This document shows, in pieces, positions 33,981 through 48,900 of a stretch of 55,509 nt of DNA (position 1 is the first letter of the stretch; each line of letters begins with the position of its first letter). Source of the stretch: Phoronis australis (taxonomy: Eukaryota; Phoronida; Phoronidae); assembly GCA_002633005.1 (NCBI GenBank), contig NMRA01000040.1:808207-863715 (forward strand), written 5' to 3'. The translations under genes were made by a program, and so were the position numbers. The notes below the pieces were generated by a model. The model did not search any database. It was not told the DNA's origin and saw only the letters and a program-made list of their open reading frames with translations.

Positions 33981-36900
33981 CTGAAATATTGAAAAAGTGA
34001 AAATTCTGAGACTACAACCGCAATGACAGTATTCCAATATCACGGACTGCCTAAAATTTCTTGGAAAAAAGTTTGAACTTCCATTAAATTTAGTTCAGAA
34101 GAGTAATAAACTTGAGATTATTTCACTTAGCATTTGTGGACTGTATTTTAGCCTGTGTATGTAGACCAGATATCTGAACCACGTTCTATTGGGGAATACT
34201 GAGTTGCTTTCTTCAGTGACCATACTAAATTTTTGTTGGTTTACATGCCATAATAATTGGCTAGTTCTTAAGAGCAGGGACCCGTTACAAGAAATCGGCT
34301 TAAGTTAATTTTTGACTTATGTCTAAGATTTGCTTTAACTTCCAAACATTGGAACTTCCACCTCCGGTAAGTTACTTAAAATTAAGGCATAAGTTAAGTC
34401 AAAAACTTAAGACAAACTCTCTTTCTTGAAAAGTTTTATCTTAAATTTGGCTGAAATTTAGGATTTGTCTTAGCTATGAACGGGCCCCAGGTTCACAGAT
34501 GGACCAGGCGGAGGGTGATAAACGCCATGTCACAGATTCTCTTTATATTTTTTCTGCGTGATGGGCCTGGCCCCACCGACTCCAGACCACCTTTATAGCA
34601 AAATTTAAAGAGCTAGCTTGACCAGTGGAAGTAACGAATATTGAACCTGTGTTACTGATGAGGTGTGACCTTCGACTACTTTGTTCATGCAAGTTTGACA
34701 ATTTCGATAATTTTTGTCTATTTTTAGAGCCGCGTAAGATGAGTACTTTCGGTGATTTTTGAAAAGGTCAAAGTTGGCTAAATTCGTCTCCCGATATCTC
34801 AGCTGGCGCAAGTTTCAGAACGTTCTAGTAAAAATCAATCTGTTGAGCTTCCTTAGATCTACAAAATAAGACAAAAAATCGTCTGGCGCTCACAGGTTTC
34901 ATGTCATTTGAAGTCGAAACTGAGTATAATGCCGACAAACGTCAACAAACAGTGAATTTTCGCTTCTCGTTGACATGCAAACTGCGAATCAATTTCAGCG
35001 TTTATCCGAACATCGTAATTTCTAGGCCCCGAGGATTCTCTACTTTATTTCTGAAAGGTGCTCGTAGTCATGAAATTGGGATATATGTACTTACTAGACA
35101 AACAGCAGTAGTTTTGGTAGAAATTATTAATGTTTCACTGGTTTTGCAAAGCTCAATTATTCTAATTGGCACGACCAAAAAACAAACAACGCCGATAAAC
35201 TATTTTCATAACATTTTCCATCAAAAATCGTGGTTGCCCCTCCCCTCTTGTGACTTTTTAGATATTACGGTGTTGTATGAAAAATATCATTTATTATTTA
35301 TTTTTCATGTGGTTGTCGATTAACAAAAAGTTACTTACTGTGAGTTAGCTCTGGGGTGGGTCTGAAACGTTTTTTGTGGAACTTTCTAGAGGTTTTGACA
35401 CAGGGCGTTGGAAGCAGAGGACAGTGTCAGGGTGAGAGATTTGTTGGCAATCATAGGGAAAGGCAAAACTATTGGTGGCCAGAGTTCCGTGGACGTTATA
35501 TAGCCGTCAGTGTCCCCAACAACTTCACCTTTTCGAGTGGTATGGCTAGTGTTATCACTTGGGTGTCTGTATACAACTGTTGTGACTGACACAAGTGGGA
35601 AATGGGAAACTTTCAAGACGCAATGGGGTCTGACCACGTGAAACCAGCTAACAGGAGATACATCGTCCATAGATACTTGTAAAGAGATTCGCGACTCCCG
35701 TCAAATCTCGCGGCCTAACGCAAAAGTACGTGAGCAGGATTCAAAACTTCCGGTCGAAGGTAAACTTGGTTTTTTATTTCGCGCACTTCAAGCAAATTTT
35801 TGAGTTTGAAAATATTTTGTTGTGTTTAATGCAAACTAAATCGCGTGTGCCACCCATTCAAGTCGGATTATTGCTACGAAACGCGCCGGAACTAACATGA
35901 CAAGTTGTTGTTGATCCGCCAGAATGGTGCGATAGTTCAACACCCAATGAAAAGGTTGAGTTAATTGGATAATTCTTTTCATCTAGTTGAATTCGCAAAC
36001 GTTTACGATGAAATTTAGCTTGAATTTTGAGATTTTGTAGGAATTTTTGATCGACTTAAATATGGTAGTTCTCATTCGTCACTACGTCTACAATACATAA
36101 GCCATAGCAAACCAATGTGGCCAAAATTCAGCAAGAGCGAAATTTTGCCATTTTTCATGATTTTCAGAAGCTCGTATCTATTAGCATGCAAAGTGGTGGA
36201 AAATGAAAATTATGTCAGCAAAATATTAAACTTTCATCTATCTATTGATATCCGTTTCAACAAATGGGGCATTAATGAATATTTTTAAAAATCGAAGTAC
36301 TGCGAGCACTTGACAAAATTTTCACTCACCCGTAAATTCTTGAGACTTATAAGCTATAGAAGGGGACAAATTTACAGCTGCTAAATGGCAGTTACTGAAC
36401 CAATTTTAATGATATGTATATGATTATCAAAGTGTTTGCTTAAAGTTCTGCCTTAAGTGCACACTTTTATTTATTTTTGATAAAAATATGAGAAAATGTA
36501 GTTTTTTAATTCAATGCCTTGTTCGTCTCTCACTCAACGTCACAATTTCTAATAATGTCCTAATCTTTTCCTCATCAATTTTTTCACTTTATCTCACCAT
36601 TTCCATTCAGGAAGGTAAATTCAATCATTTTTCGAGAACTATGTTACGGGGTTTAAACTGAACTCAAATTTGATTAGTCAAATGTATTAAACAGAACCAG
36701 TCAAAACTTCTCTAAATTACATTTAAGTGGCCCAAATTGGTAATTCTTGAATTTTTTGTCATTTTTGAAGTGGTTTGGTGTCGATGCCATGTTGTTAACT
36801 TACTTGTAAAGGATTCTTCATCTTGTTTTAGGAAAACAGTAAGCTATGGATTCCCAAATATAGTTGTCTAACTTGCCATTTTTGTGGCCTGAAATTTTTG

Positions 36901-39874
36901 GGTGCTATTTGTTGAAAAAGGCTATTTTTGAGGCTCTAAAAATTAAATAACTTAAGAGCCGCCTAACCCATTTAACAAATTCAAAAACTTGTATAAATGG
37001 CATGTCTAAAGCTACCGTTTAAGACTATTTAAGTGCTTCTGATGAAACTTGTATTTTGCTTTGCTTTGACAGCTCTGTTTTATAAAACACAGAATGCAAA
37101 GGGTGTTTTTGTATTCCTTTCTCAGAAATCTATACAACATTTTATGTAATGTTGTTGTTTTTTTTCCTGTTTGTCATTGTGAAAATCAATTCCATTGTAT
37201 ATTTGTTTTGCCAATTTTCACTGCAGGGGAATCCCTGACCCCTGCTACTTACTCATTGGAACTGGGATGTCCACTTGTGTAGTTTGTGCTTCGTCTGTGC
37301 AGCGGGAGGCACAGAGGAACACAGCTGAGTGTGTGTTACTAAATTTGAGAAGTTTAAAAAATGAAATTACTTCCTAGTCCTCTAGAAGGCAACGGAATCC
37401 GGCCCCACGTGATCAGCTGTTACTTGAGTATATGAAAGCCTCCTGTTGGAGGCATTATCAGATTTTCGTCCACTACAGAGGTCATGTGAATGAAGTGAAG
37501 ATGCAGAAGCGGATCTACAGGGGGGTTCAGGGGTTCAATCCCCCCTCGGGACAGGATCAAAAATAAAAATTGAAAAAAAAACATTTGCCAGAAAAACGAA
37601 ATCAGCTACTAAAAAAACACAAAAAATCTTCCTTCCGCTACGCGCCTCGGATTCGCTCCAATCCTAAACCCCCTCCCCTTACTAAAAACGTAGATCTGCC
37701 ACTGAGATGATAACGGTTGCTTTCAGTATAAAGTCCATTAGTGCAAGACAAGTATTGTATTGTCGCTCACGTTTTTACACGACTTCTTAGTAGACTCACA
37801 ATGTACAGTATACAAATTTTGAAACAGTTGTGAGTTCAAAATATAGCTTCCTGCACACGCTAAGTCTTAGCAAGACTATTAATTTTTTCTTTGGCAAAAT
37901 CACAACAAACCTTTGATACCGAAATGTGGTACATGATCTAAATGCTAATCAACTGGCTCAAATATGACATTCCCAATGTTAACCTTTCTAAATACAGGTG
38001 ATCTCGCTTAATTACCTCGTCATCCCATACTCGTCAATCTACATATACAATAAGTCGGACTACTTTAAAGTAAAAATTATATTTAATGCGACTGCTACGT
38101 CAGCTATATTCCTCAAAGTTTTTTACCTGTGTGGATAAACAAGAGCCGCTTTCCTTTGAACCTTTCCGGCCTGTCTCTAATTTCGTCAAACATTCCCTTA
38201 ACAGCCTTTCCTGTGTACACTGGGTCCAACATAATGCCAGTTTCTGAACCAACTTTCATAATCAATTCTGGAAATAAGACCAACCCTAAATCACCAGACA
38301 GCAGCCTTTAATTGACCAATCGAGGAGCCACAATCTCATGACAGCAAAATGTGAACAAGAAATACTAAGAGGAGAACTGTCTGGTTATTTTTAAAACAAG
38401 TTCATTTTTTGTTTAAGTTAGTGGATGTTATATTGGAAATGTAACACCACAGAAACCAAACCACTGAAACTACCGCTTTCTACTTGGTAAAAAAGAAAGA
38501 GCTTACGAACTGGATTCATCTTTTTCAAACAATTTCAGGGAGATTTTTCAGACAGCATGAACTTTAATCCAGGCATATAACAAAATGTTTACACAAACCC
38601 AACTCTTCTGTGGTAGACTGTCCATAACCATCACCTATGTGTCCTTCAATAATATCGATATTATCTTCTGACCTATGCTTGCCGAGACCAACTTTCTGAA
38701 GCATTTCATTGATATGTTGGTGGAAATAGACAGCATTGTAACAGACGCAAACAGCATGCAGTCTAAAAGAGAAAAGGTCAGTGACAGAGTTCAGTCAGAG
38801 ACTGAGCAGCATAAAGCACATCCTGTGATTCTCCATTACCAAAACCAGAGAAATACATGTTTAGCAAGCATAAAATTCCGTTTTTTCCGTATTGTAAACT
38901 AAGCAACCTTTGCATTATTTTAGAGATAAATAACTTTAAAACAGACTGGGAATTGCTTTATTTTCCCGTTGTCTTTTATTTATGTTCAAGAACTAATTTG
39001 TAGTGTTGCATTGTGCCTAAAAAGGTGCAAAATTCAAGATAAAATTTGGTATAATTCTTTAATAAGCCGTAATTAAATGATTAAGAATGAACGCCTTGTC
39101 TGAAGTGTTGTACTTTCAGTCACCTACATTTTAAAAGCTTCAAACTAAGCTACATTTCATTTACATTTACATTTACATTACATTGGAAAGTCACTTAGTG
39201 GTCAAGGGACTCAGATGTGCGTATGTGATTCAATTTGCCTCACACCCAGAAAATAGCAGACTAACTGTTACCGTACTCGTCCGCGTAATCGCCCAGGGCG
39301 CTTAAATTGGGAATCTAAAAAACAGGGGCTGGGTGGTAAGCCGAGCATGGGCGGTTAAAATCGAAATTTTTGAAATGTCGGGAGTTGTTGCTTACTGCAC
39401 GGAGGACCGATTTTACCGTCACGGGCCTACACTGACGTCGAACTTCAAGCATATCAGTTAAAATATAGGTCGGGGGATTGAGGTAACGGACTTCGACGAC
39501 GTGAAGTGGAATAGCGCACACGATACAGTGGCGTCGTGATCCCGAGCGGGATTGGGTTTTTACGTACCTCAGTCGCTGCTCGTCATCTCTTAGAACTAAG
39601 GTATTTCTACAGGTAGGCGTGCGTTCAGTAGGGCAAGTTTCTTGAGAAAAAAAGACAGATCAACCAAGACTCCGCTAGTTCGCGGTGAATTTCTAAGGGA
39701 ATTATTTGATTGTGTAAAGATTTGCTTCCCGCTGGCAACCAACACGTGCTAAAGATTGACAGGTCTTCTTCAATACTGAATACCTTGAACTTAGTTAGGC
39801 AAAAAAGCACATGCTAATGATTGGCGGGTCTTCATATTGAAGGCTTTGAACAATGTAACATTTTATATACATTG

Positions 39875-39914
<40 letters not shown>

Positions 39915-42900
39915 CCGTAATCGTTCGGGTTAACGCCCTGAGCGGTTAAATTGGCGAATCCAAAAAATCGGGGGAGGGCGGTTAACCGAGAGGTGGGCGC
40001 TTAACTGGAATTCTTCAAAAATCGCAGGGGGGCGCTTAACCGAGCAGTGGGCGGTTAAATCGAAAATCCACTTAAAGTCGGGGATGGGCGGTAAACTGAG
40101 CATGGGCGTTAACCCGAACGATTACGGTAAATTAATATTTGGCGAAGTCGTTATCCCCCGTCATCTAGAGCCCGAGTGGATTTTGGAAAATTATCGCCCG
40201 AGGGGCGTTAGTCCAGAGTTTGATAATTCTCCAAAATCCACGAGCGCTCTAGATAAGGGGGATAACGACTGAGAACATGTAATAATCTATTTATACCACA
40301 TACTGAACGAGAAATATTGCAACGAATCGATCTACCTTTCTCGACTCGCCTCGGCTTTGTAACTACTTTCTATGTCAGAGGCCCGGGGTCGGAGGTCGTG
40401 ACCTTTTAAGAAAAGCCGAGCTATTTTTGTCAAAAGCCTTATACTTAAAACTAATTGAAAATTTAAACAAAATAGAAATAAACTGAATCTGTAAATTAAG
40501 GTTTAGCAACTATTATAGCTTACTACACATTTTATCACGCTAAGCTTCGACCGGGAAAATATCGTCCGCTAAAGTAGGTTACCAATAGTAACTGACTAAA
40601 ATGCTCAAGTCAAAGGATCCCGACGACACGATACCCGCATTCAAATTGGAGATCGGTGATTTACAAGTGAGAGAGCACGAGAGAAAATTTTCTCTGAATT
40701 AAAATATCGGTTTTATGGAAATTGTGCGTTTTATTTTTCATAGCGTATAAATGTTACAATGCCCTTTGCTGAACATGCGATTGTTGCGCGTGCTCATTTA
40801 AGTATTATGTTTTCACGTTCAATGACGTCAGCCGCTGAGTGGTATAGTGGTAAAGTCGGCGAATCGAAACGCGTGAGGCCCGGGTTCGGCATCGGTTTTC
40901 CCGCCAAAATGTTATCTCACTAGTGAGATAACTTTATGGGATATTACACGGTTGTATCTGCCATTCGAGGCTAATATTGTGGTATAATTCTTTTTTTGTT
41001 CAAAGCCAAAACCGCTCTTGTTCAAGGCACGTGATCAACAATCGGACGATACTACTATTAGGCAATAGGGGTGCTAGGTCAGCAGCCAAAGTAATGAAGC
41101 GAAAACACATCATGTTTAAAATTCATCAGGCAAACCAAAAGTTCAAAAAATAAGTTTTTGACCTAGTGGATATGGATAAAATGTTCGACTTGCGCTTAAT
41201 GACAAGTTGATTTTTAGCGCTGTTGCTTTTGGTTAAGCGCTTCCATTTTGGTGTCAGTAGTGAAAGTCATTGAAAACTGCGACGCAAGTTCGCTTGTCGC
41301 AATGGACCATGTCTTTTCTTATTTCAATCAATACTCAGGGTCGTTATGTTTCGTGTACTGTCACGGATAATCACAGAAAGGTTGGCCACGGACGTAAAAT
41401 TTCCGTGAAGTTCCACTTTGCTGGTTCTTCCACAGCAAATGAAATACATTCGACAAGCACCGTCTCGGTGATCAGTACATGCCGACACGAGTTCCTAACA
41501 GGGTTCCCGGGTCTCACAAGCTGACGTCACGGATTGCTTGTGAAGGCCCAGGTACCGGGCACTAGAACGATGGTTTTCATTGGCTGTCAGCTGGCAATTT
41601 TTAACCAGGAAGTTGACGTGCGCATGCTTATATCCAGTAATAAGTTATCCGGTCGCTAGGTGTCGCGAGAATAAAAAGTTATTTTTGGGTTGCGTTTGCT
41701 GTCGAACTCTTTGGTGAGGTAGCTGTTTATATTGTTATATTCAACAAACTGAGCTGAAATTCATGTAATTGTCGATTCCTTAAAATAAACCTGAATTAAC
41801 AATGGCTTCATTCTTTTCACTTGGCATTTTTCAGTTTCATTATTTGAAAGCTTTTTATGAATTGAAAGTTTACGTCTCTTACAGCAGGCCGTAGGGGCGG
41901 ATCCAGGATTTTAAGTGGGGAGAGGGGGGCAGGGGCAGAGTATTTTGCTCGTCAGACATTCGCACCCCCAAACTTTCATATGGAATATGGGAAAACTTTA
42001 GGCAGAGCCATGGCCCCCATGCCACCCCCCCGAAATCCGTCATTGTACAGTGTTACAGTAGACACAGCTGGAGCCCTATTTTCGCTGCTGTAGGTGAATT
42101 TGGAATCCTGTTTAATCTCAAGGTTCAGCGGAAGTGAGTGTTGTGAGAACTTGGAATATGTGAGGCAACTTGACAGGTTCACTCAAATAATCACGTTCAT
42201 GTTCATAAAAATTTGCACTGCACAAAATCAAGTTACATTTGAATAAAATAATTTCAATTACAACCAACCTTTTCAACTACAGGTGATCAGTTTCACCAAA
42301 CAATAATCGATTTAGCCATTCACATATTCCTCCGGTTCAGTGACACAAGTTACGGTAAAGGAGAAAATGGTAGATCGCGAGGCCAATAATTACAAAAATT
42401 CTTTTCACCGAACAAAAGTTTCACCTTTTTGCCTTAAAGAATATTCAATTCCAAGTTCACGCAACACTCACTTCTGCTTAATCCTGAGATTGAGTAGTAT
42501 TCCAAGTTCACGTACAGCACCACTGCTTCGTGGCCTACACAGTATTCAGTCCCTAGAACACTACAATTTTCGACCCTCCAGGTAGCCACAATTCTCGAGC
42601 TACACCCCTCCCCTCGTTGCCATAATATTTTCTTCCCATTTCCCTCTTTGAGGTGGGATTCCGCACAACTTGAGGGTCGTAAGCAATTCACATCACCTTG
42701 GTAAATTTCACATGCGTTGACTTGCAAACTTAGTGGAGAACAATTGGCCATAATGACCAAAGTTCGACCATGTACTGAAAACAATTGCTTCCAAAGGCAT
42801 CCATAACACTTTGGGTGTTTTCGTTATCTCAAATTTCACCTAATAGGTGAACGCTCTACAGTGTATGCACGTATGCAGAGTTCAGTAACCATATTATTCT

Positions 42901-45900
42901 CAAGATTGAAAATCACGTGACTTCCCATATTTTGTATGACGTTCATCTCCGAGATGATTTTGGAGGCTACGAAAATACTCGAAGTGTTTCGAAGAAAAAA
43001 TTGTAAATATGAAAATAGCCAAGGTGCTCTAGATGTTCCGAGGTTAAATTTGTAGCTACGAAAATACCTGAGAGGTGTCCCAAATGGGCCCTAAGCTTTA
43101 GTTTTGTGCATAATCTGGAACTAGAAGAATCTCCACCCATTTAGACAGTAGCTAAAAAAACATTAGATTTGTGGTCTGAGATTTGGAGTTCAATGAAAAT
43201 GTAGTCTAATGTTACAAATGCACAATCTTTTTATAAGGGTTAATGCTAACAACTGAATCCTTTCGTAGTAATTCTTGCACACCTGTCTTTTTCACTCATT
43301 AAGTTTGAAGAAATCGGCTCAGAGATTTCTGTTGTCAAAAATGAGTCTGGTGCCCAAAGTTTTAAATACACAGGTATCGTATTAAAACCCCTTCTGCTGC
43401 AGGGAAATGTACCATTTGCAGTGCTTTTAAATTCCAGAGTGAAACATGTTGTATTCATGGGAAAAAGTTTGCTTTGATAGGGTTTTTTTCATGCACAATT
43501 TTGAAGAGAAATTGTTTAAGATAAATTACCCAGCTGAGTGTCATGTCCTGTATAAACCTGTGGGTGTACCCCTTGGAGTGGTTTAAGGAGAGTACTCTGA
43601 AAGCCCAAGGATGGTGGAATGAACCCTATCCCTATACCTAACAATGTGGGTTGAACATCTTGGAAAATAGAAGCACAATTGTTGATTTCAGAAAGCGCTT
43701 ATCAGATGGTGTCTTCTGGCTTCCATATTTCCTTCGAATTAAACTCCTTAAAGGTGCTATGAATCCGTCGTATGTGAAAAAGAATGAATTTTGATCTGAA
43801 CAACTTACAACTATATACAGGAATTGCAATGACTAAAAGAGGAAAATTTTCCAGATGATCTATCTTTCACAAATAGGCTTGTGTGATAGAAATTTTTCGT
43901 GTTGTAAAATTTAACTACCGGGTAATAAACATTATGTCTTTGCATGAATCAAGTCAAAATAATGATCAAAGGAAAATTGAAATCAAATAAGAGGAAATTA
44001 AAACAAAAAATAGGAAATCCACTTAAAAGAGGAAAATTCCAAGCCCTGTTTCTATCCCTGTCTCAACTTATTCCTTAGTGGACTTGGAAGAACTCAAACT
44101 TTGTTATTGCTCAAAGACATGGTTATTGCACCATGTCTTAAGCAATTACAAACTATCAGTTCAACCGAAGTCAATATACCACATGCAATCTCAGTAAGGA
44201 ACAGTACGAGATCAAGAGTCTAATCACGAGAACACACATGAAGATTGACATCAGACACTAGTATCCAAATCTAACTGCTGGATATGCCAATCTTCATGCG
44301 AGCAAATGTGATTAGATTTTTTTCTACTATTTAGGCCAAAAACAACACTGTTGGTATGAGACCAATCTTATATTGTTACATGACGGTTCTAAAAAGAGGT
44401 TGGGTTACTAGCAGCTTAAAAATGGTACACTTTGTGGATAAGGAACTTAAAATGTGTTCATTTTTTTCAACACAGTTTAGTGCAGATTTTTTCTTATTCT
44501 CCACATTTTATTTAAATGAATTTTGGGCTAAACAGATTCTATCCCAGTCTTGTATGGAGATTTAAAACCCTGAAAAGGGATTATGTGATCATGTTTTGGG
44601 AATACACCTCTACAGTGATGCTTTCAATCCAAATTGAACTCGAAATTGTTTTTGTCACTTCCAGTCCACTTCCTTGCGGGTTCAAGATAGTACTTAATGA
44701 CCACTAGATTCGAGCTAAAATTTGAGTAATAACTCAAGATTTCTAGCAAAACCTCGAACTCAGACTCGAACTCTTAGCTCTAATGCTGGGATCATATTAA
44801 TTGTCATCAGTAAGCACATAGAATGAAAGAAACTTATCTCGAGTTCAAACAAAAGTAGAATCAGAAAATAATAAAAATCTCGAGTAAAAAGTTGCAACCC
44901 AGGGCCCAGGTGTTACTTTCATAATGGTCTATGTTTTCACAAGGCAGTGAATGTGCAACTTGAATGGCAGCCGGGTCTTTAATAACCTATTCCTCAGCAC
45001 CACTGGTGTAGTCAGAATTATTCAACAGAGGTTGCCAAACTTGAAATTGTTGGCGACCAAGGATTGTGATTATAATGAGAAGCAGCCTGGAGGCACTGCA
45101 TGAACAGGGGACAGGGACAGGGGAGCTAGGCAAGCACAAAACCGGAATGAGTTTCTATCAGGGGAAGGGTCTGCAACGAAGAGGAGGTAGCCCTGCTGTG
45201 TGCCCCACTGCTATGTTATTGCTCGGACTTGTACTTCAGTCTATCCCTAAACTAAATCATATTTGTAATCAATACATCAGCAAAATAAAGTTCCTAAAGG
45301 TAAGACAAATTTGTGTGATTTGTAGCCTATGAGTGTAATATTTCTATTAACACATTAATGACGTCACGGTTTTTAATTTTGAGTCAACGCGAAGGTGTTT
45401 GCCAGTGCAAATGCTCTATAGCAATTCACACTGCTCAACTCTTGCCACGAGGAGGCCTCCCCCAATAAGAGTCAAATTTGTAATTTTGAAAAACTGTTCG
45501 AAACGACCGAAATGTTGACTAAAATCACTGCTGTATTATGTAGATCCCAACCACAAGAATGACACGCTAGCATATTGCTCAAGACACTGAGCAAAACATA
45601 ATGGTAATAGTCACATACAGGGGTCCCCACTTTGAGAACCAGTGTTTTCAACTGCATAACAGGAACCTGTTTTTCATGAATAGCAGACATTGAAACTTGT
45701 TCTCAAATTACAGTTTGCCAGTGAGTGACTATGGCCTGGATAACAATCCGACCCATCTAACGCACAAGAAACCGTCAATTTGGGTTAAGTGACCCAACTT
45801 GAAATCTTTGAAGTACCCTGAGCTCCCAATTTTGAAATGTGAGATGTTTTTGCAACAAGTCATTTCAAAGAACCAGGTTTTTAAATCCGCTTGCTTACAA

Positions 45901-48900
45901 TGTCTAACTCCAGGATGCTTTGATTACAGCAATTACACTGAAATTAATAGATAATTGTTGCAAACTTCAACACTTGATATCTTATGAACGTGGAAAGCAA
46001 AAAAATGAAACAGTCGACTACTAGTCAGGGTCCAAGAGAGAGAGGAGACTTGTATAGATTACATACGACCAAATGTGCCACTCTTACCAGAGACTCAGGC
46101 ATTGCAAAAGTCACCATAAAAGGGGGAATTTCCAAATAAATTCCACACAAAAAATATTTACTTTTTGGTTGGAACTGTACAAAATGATCCATTTTTGAAC
46201 CAAAACCAATGAAGGTTTCATATACAACTGCGGCTTGTTGTGTTAAAAACAATACATCCCAGAGAGCTTCTTGCTGAAATTCAATTCCCTGTAAATAATA
46301 ACTTTGCGTAATTGAGTTATCAAAAAAAGTTGACTCTTTCATTGAGGCTCTCACCAAAATTGGTCACCTTTAATGACTGTGCAAACCCACAAAAGGGTGA
46401 GGTTTTGTCTTGCTGATCATACAAAAGAGTGGGTATAATCATAATTTCACAGCAACAAACAACCTCCGAAATAATTGAATACTGAATTGCACCACCAAAA
46501 GCGATGCCAGTCATTATAAAACTATTGCTAGACTGATTAACGTTTGCGTGTTTAGGGCCATTGACTGTATTTTTACGCTCCAAACTTCTGTTAGTAATGA
46601 CAAGTGTGCCAGTGTATTATGCAGTGACATGACAATGTCAATGAATAGCAGTACATGTATTTCAGCATATATCTTTATCTGACCCACTAGTTCAACCTTC
46701 AGGGCATTCACGGGAGCTTATATAACGTACATGAACATGTTAACATACGAGAGTGTGTGCCCTGAAAAGATCGAGACAATCTCCCGTGGCCGCGACGCAC
46801 TCAGCTACTCCATTCCCGTTATTCGGTGCTGTATCATAGTATGACTTGTGGGTGGCCTAAAGCCTATCTCTTCCACAAGTTATTTCGTAAAAAAAAATCA
46901 CATCACTTCAGAATCCAGCACAGTATACAAGATAATTATCATTAAGTGTTTAGTATACGTTTCTGGTGATGTATTCTTTGACTCGTTAGCTTTGAAATGC
47001 GGGAGTTTGATGAAAACAGAGAGATTTAAACAGTTATAAATCCAACGACATTCCTTCACTGGAAGTCGCCATGTTGATGAACTGGCTTGACCTATAATAC
47101 AACTGACCAATGGAATGCCTTGTTTCTTGAAATCGGAACAGCCAATGATATTCCAAGAATACGCATGAAAAAGTACCCTGTAGTAGACCCAACCAATCTC
47201 GAGGGTCTGTGCAGGAGACTACACGAGTTCCGCGCGTGAGCCAAAGGAAACGATTGTGACTCCTTCAGTAAAGAGCATGAGAATACAGGTATTTTACCGC
47301 CATAGTAAGGCAAGGTCAGTCTCGGTTCCGCTAAAACTTATTGATTGTCAAAGAAAGGTAAGCAAGTTTCGGAATCTCAATTTTGTCCGACGAACGTTCA
47401 CAGAAGCACAGATACTTAAGGAAGTCTCGATCATGAAAAATTGGGGGTGGGCGGTAATCTGAGCATGGGCCGTAACGCGGTCGAGTACGATAATTTCCTA
47501 AAGATGCTTAGATTTGTCAAAGTGTTCAGTCTAGCCACTTAATGTAAGTGTTTTTTTTTTCACAAAACCAAATTTCTTTAACCTTCACTTTCAAACGTTA
47601 GACATTAGACCCCTTAAAGTACAAATCCCGCGGTTGATAGAGTTTTGAGAAGTATAAATTACTATACTTATTCATGGTAACTTTTAAGGTAAAACAAGCT
47701 TCTGCAATTGCCCACAACGGGCTTGTAACAGCTGGATCACGTCTCATGATCAGAGGCTCAATTCTCTCAATCGAGCACACGACAATATAAGCTCTGTTCA
47801 CATTAGCCATCAATGGAGGACATGTCTGGTTTTTACAAGAAACTCTGGCACTTTCAGTGTGAACGGTGATTTGCCAAATGAAAGTGATGACAATGAGGTT
47901 AACGGTAATGAACTAGAATGAGTACAGGTGCTAGGGAGCTCCATGTTCGTTTGATCTAGCTTTACCAGCGGGATGTGACTGCATGTAAAACAAGCTGAGC
48001 AATAATAAAAAGAGAGTAAAAATCTAGATAAATGGTAAGGTTTCATTGTTTTGATTGTTTTGTCTACCNTATTAACCACTGACAGCAGGATGAATATGCG
48101 ACAAACCTAACTTTACTTCCTGTGAGGATATTGCCAATACAAAGCCCCGCTGCACTGCCACCGCTACCACAAGCAAGGATTATATCATCGTACTTCTCAA
48201 GAACGTTCTGTAATGGGAAGGAAAATATTGGTTATGGCTCGTGTGACTTAATGGCATACAGTAGTGAAGCTTCAGAAAAACAAAACGGAAGACCATTTAG
48301 TATCTAAGCCAATATCTCGCATGCAGGTAAAAGGGTGAGTAAAGTAGTTCACTTGTGTCAGAATGTGCAATACACGCAGTCAATCCTAGTCTTGCAAGCC
48401 TGCATGTATGTTGTCGTGATGTTAATTTCAGTGAGAAACATCTTCAAGTTTAATCACCACGACTATGCTTTATGTTAATTACTGTTTACGATTTTCTATC
48501 GCAGGACTACACGATCATAAAGCGTTCCATAAACTCGCCTTTGGGTACCATAGAATTTACCCGCCACTATAAAATTGTATCACCTCATTTGCTACTCAGA
48601 CAAGAAATTATTTCTGGGCTTGGGAAGAACCGACATCTTGATAGTGCTTGAGACTATGATTGGTGAACAAAGTCACCAATTGTGACAAGCAAACTTATTG
48701 AGCCTGACAGCTTGATAGTACTTGAGACTATGATTGGTGAACAAAGTGACCAATGGTGACAAGCAAACTTATTGAGCCTGACAGTTTGATAGTGCTTGAG
48801 ATTATGATTAGTGAACAAAGTGGCCAGTCGTGACAAGCAAACGTATTGAGCCTGACAGCTTGATAGTGCTTGAGACTATTATTGATGAACAAAATGACCA

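Larger units (their letters stand above)
33981..38126 (-). other. Intron of the desulfhydrase gene (4.1 kb)
   Basis: Bounded by GTAAAA (38126 downward) and TATTTCAG. It contains MITEs at 34275-34491 and 37503-37704. The plus-strand frames 34901-35323 (140 codons) and 35356-35589 lie here; neither has a motif I can assign, and 35.8-37.1 kb shows only AT-rich sequence. Confidence 0.75.
38763..48106 (-). other. Intron of the desulfhydrase gene (9.3 kb), repeat-filled
   Basis: Runs from donor GTTTGT (48106 downward) to acceptor TTCTCTTTTAG. It holds the 3.6-kb repeat copy 2, several MITEs, foldback sequences, a tRNA-like segment and (TA)n. An ambiguous base lies at 48069. No exon of the gene is missing here, because the flanking exons join in frame and cover the family alignment. 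Confidence 0.8.

Noticed and set aside
34901-35323. 140-codon plus-strand frame in the desulfhydrase intron
   Set aside because: No domain or motif recognised, no splice or promoter context, and the composition resembles its surroundings.
35356-35589. Frame with FRGRYIAVSVPN, faintly like the end of a lectin or discoidin-type domain
   Set aside because: The match is a handful of residues without cysteines or flanking exons to support it.
42434-42784. 116-codon minus-strand frame in the large intron
   Set aside because: Overlaps the inverted repeat at 42447-42520 and has no conserved motif.
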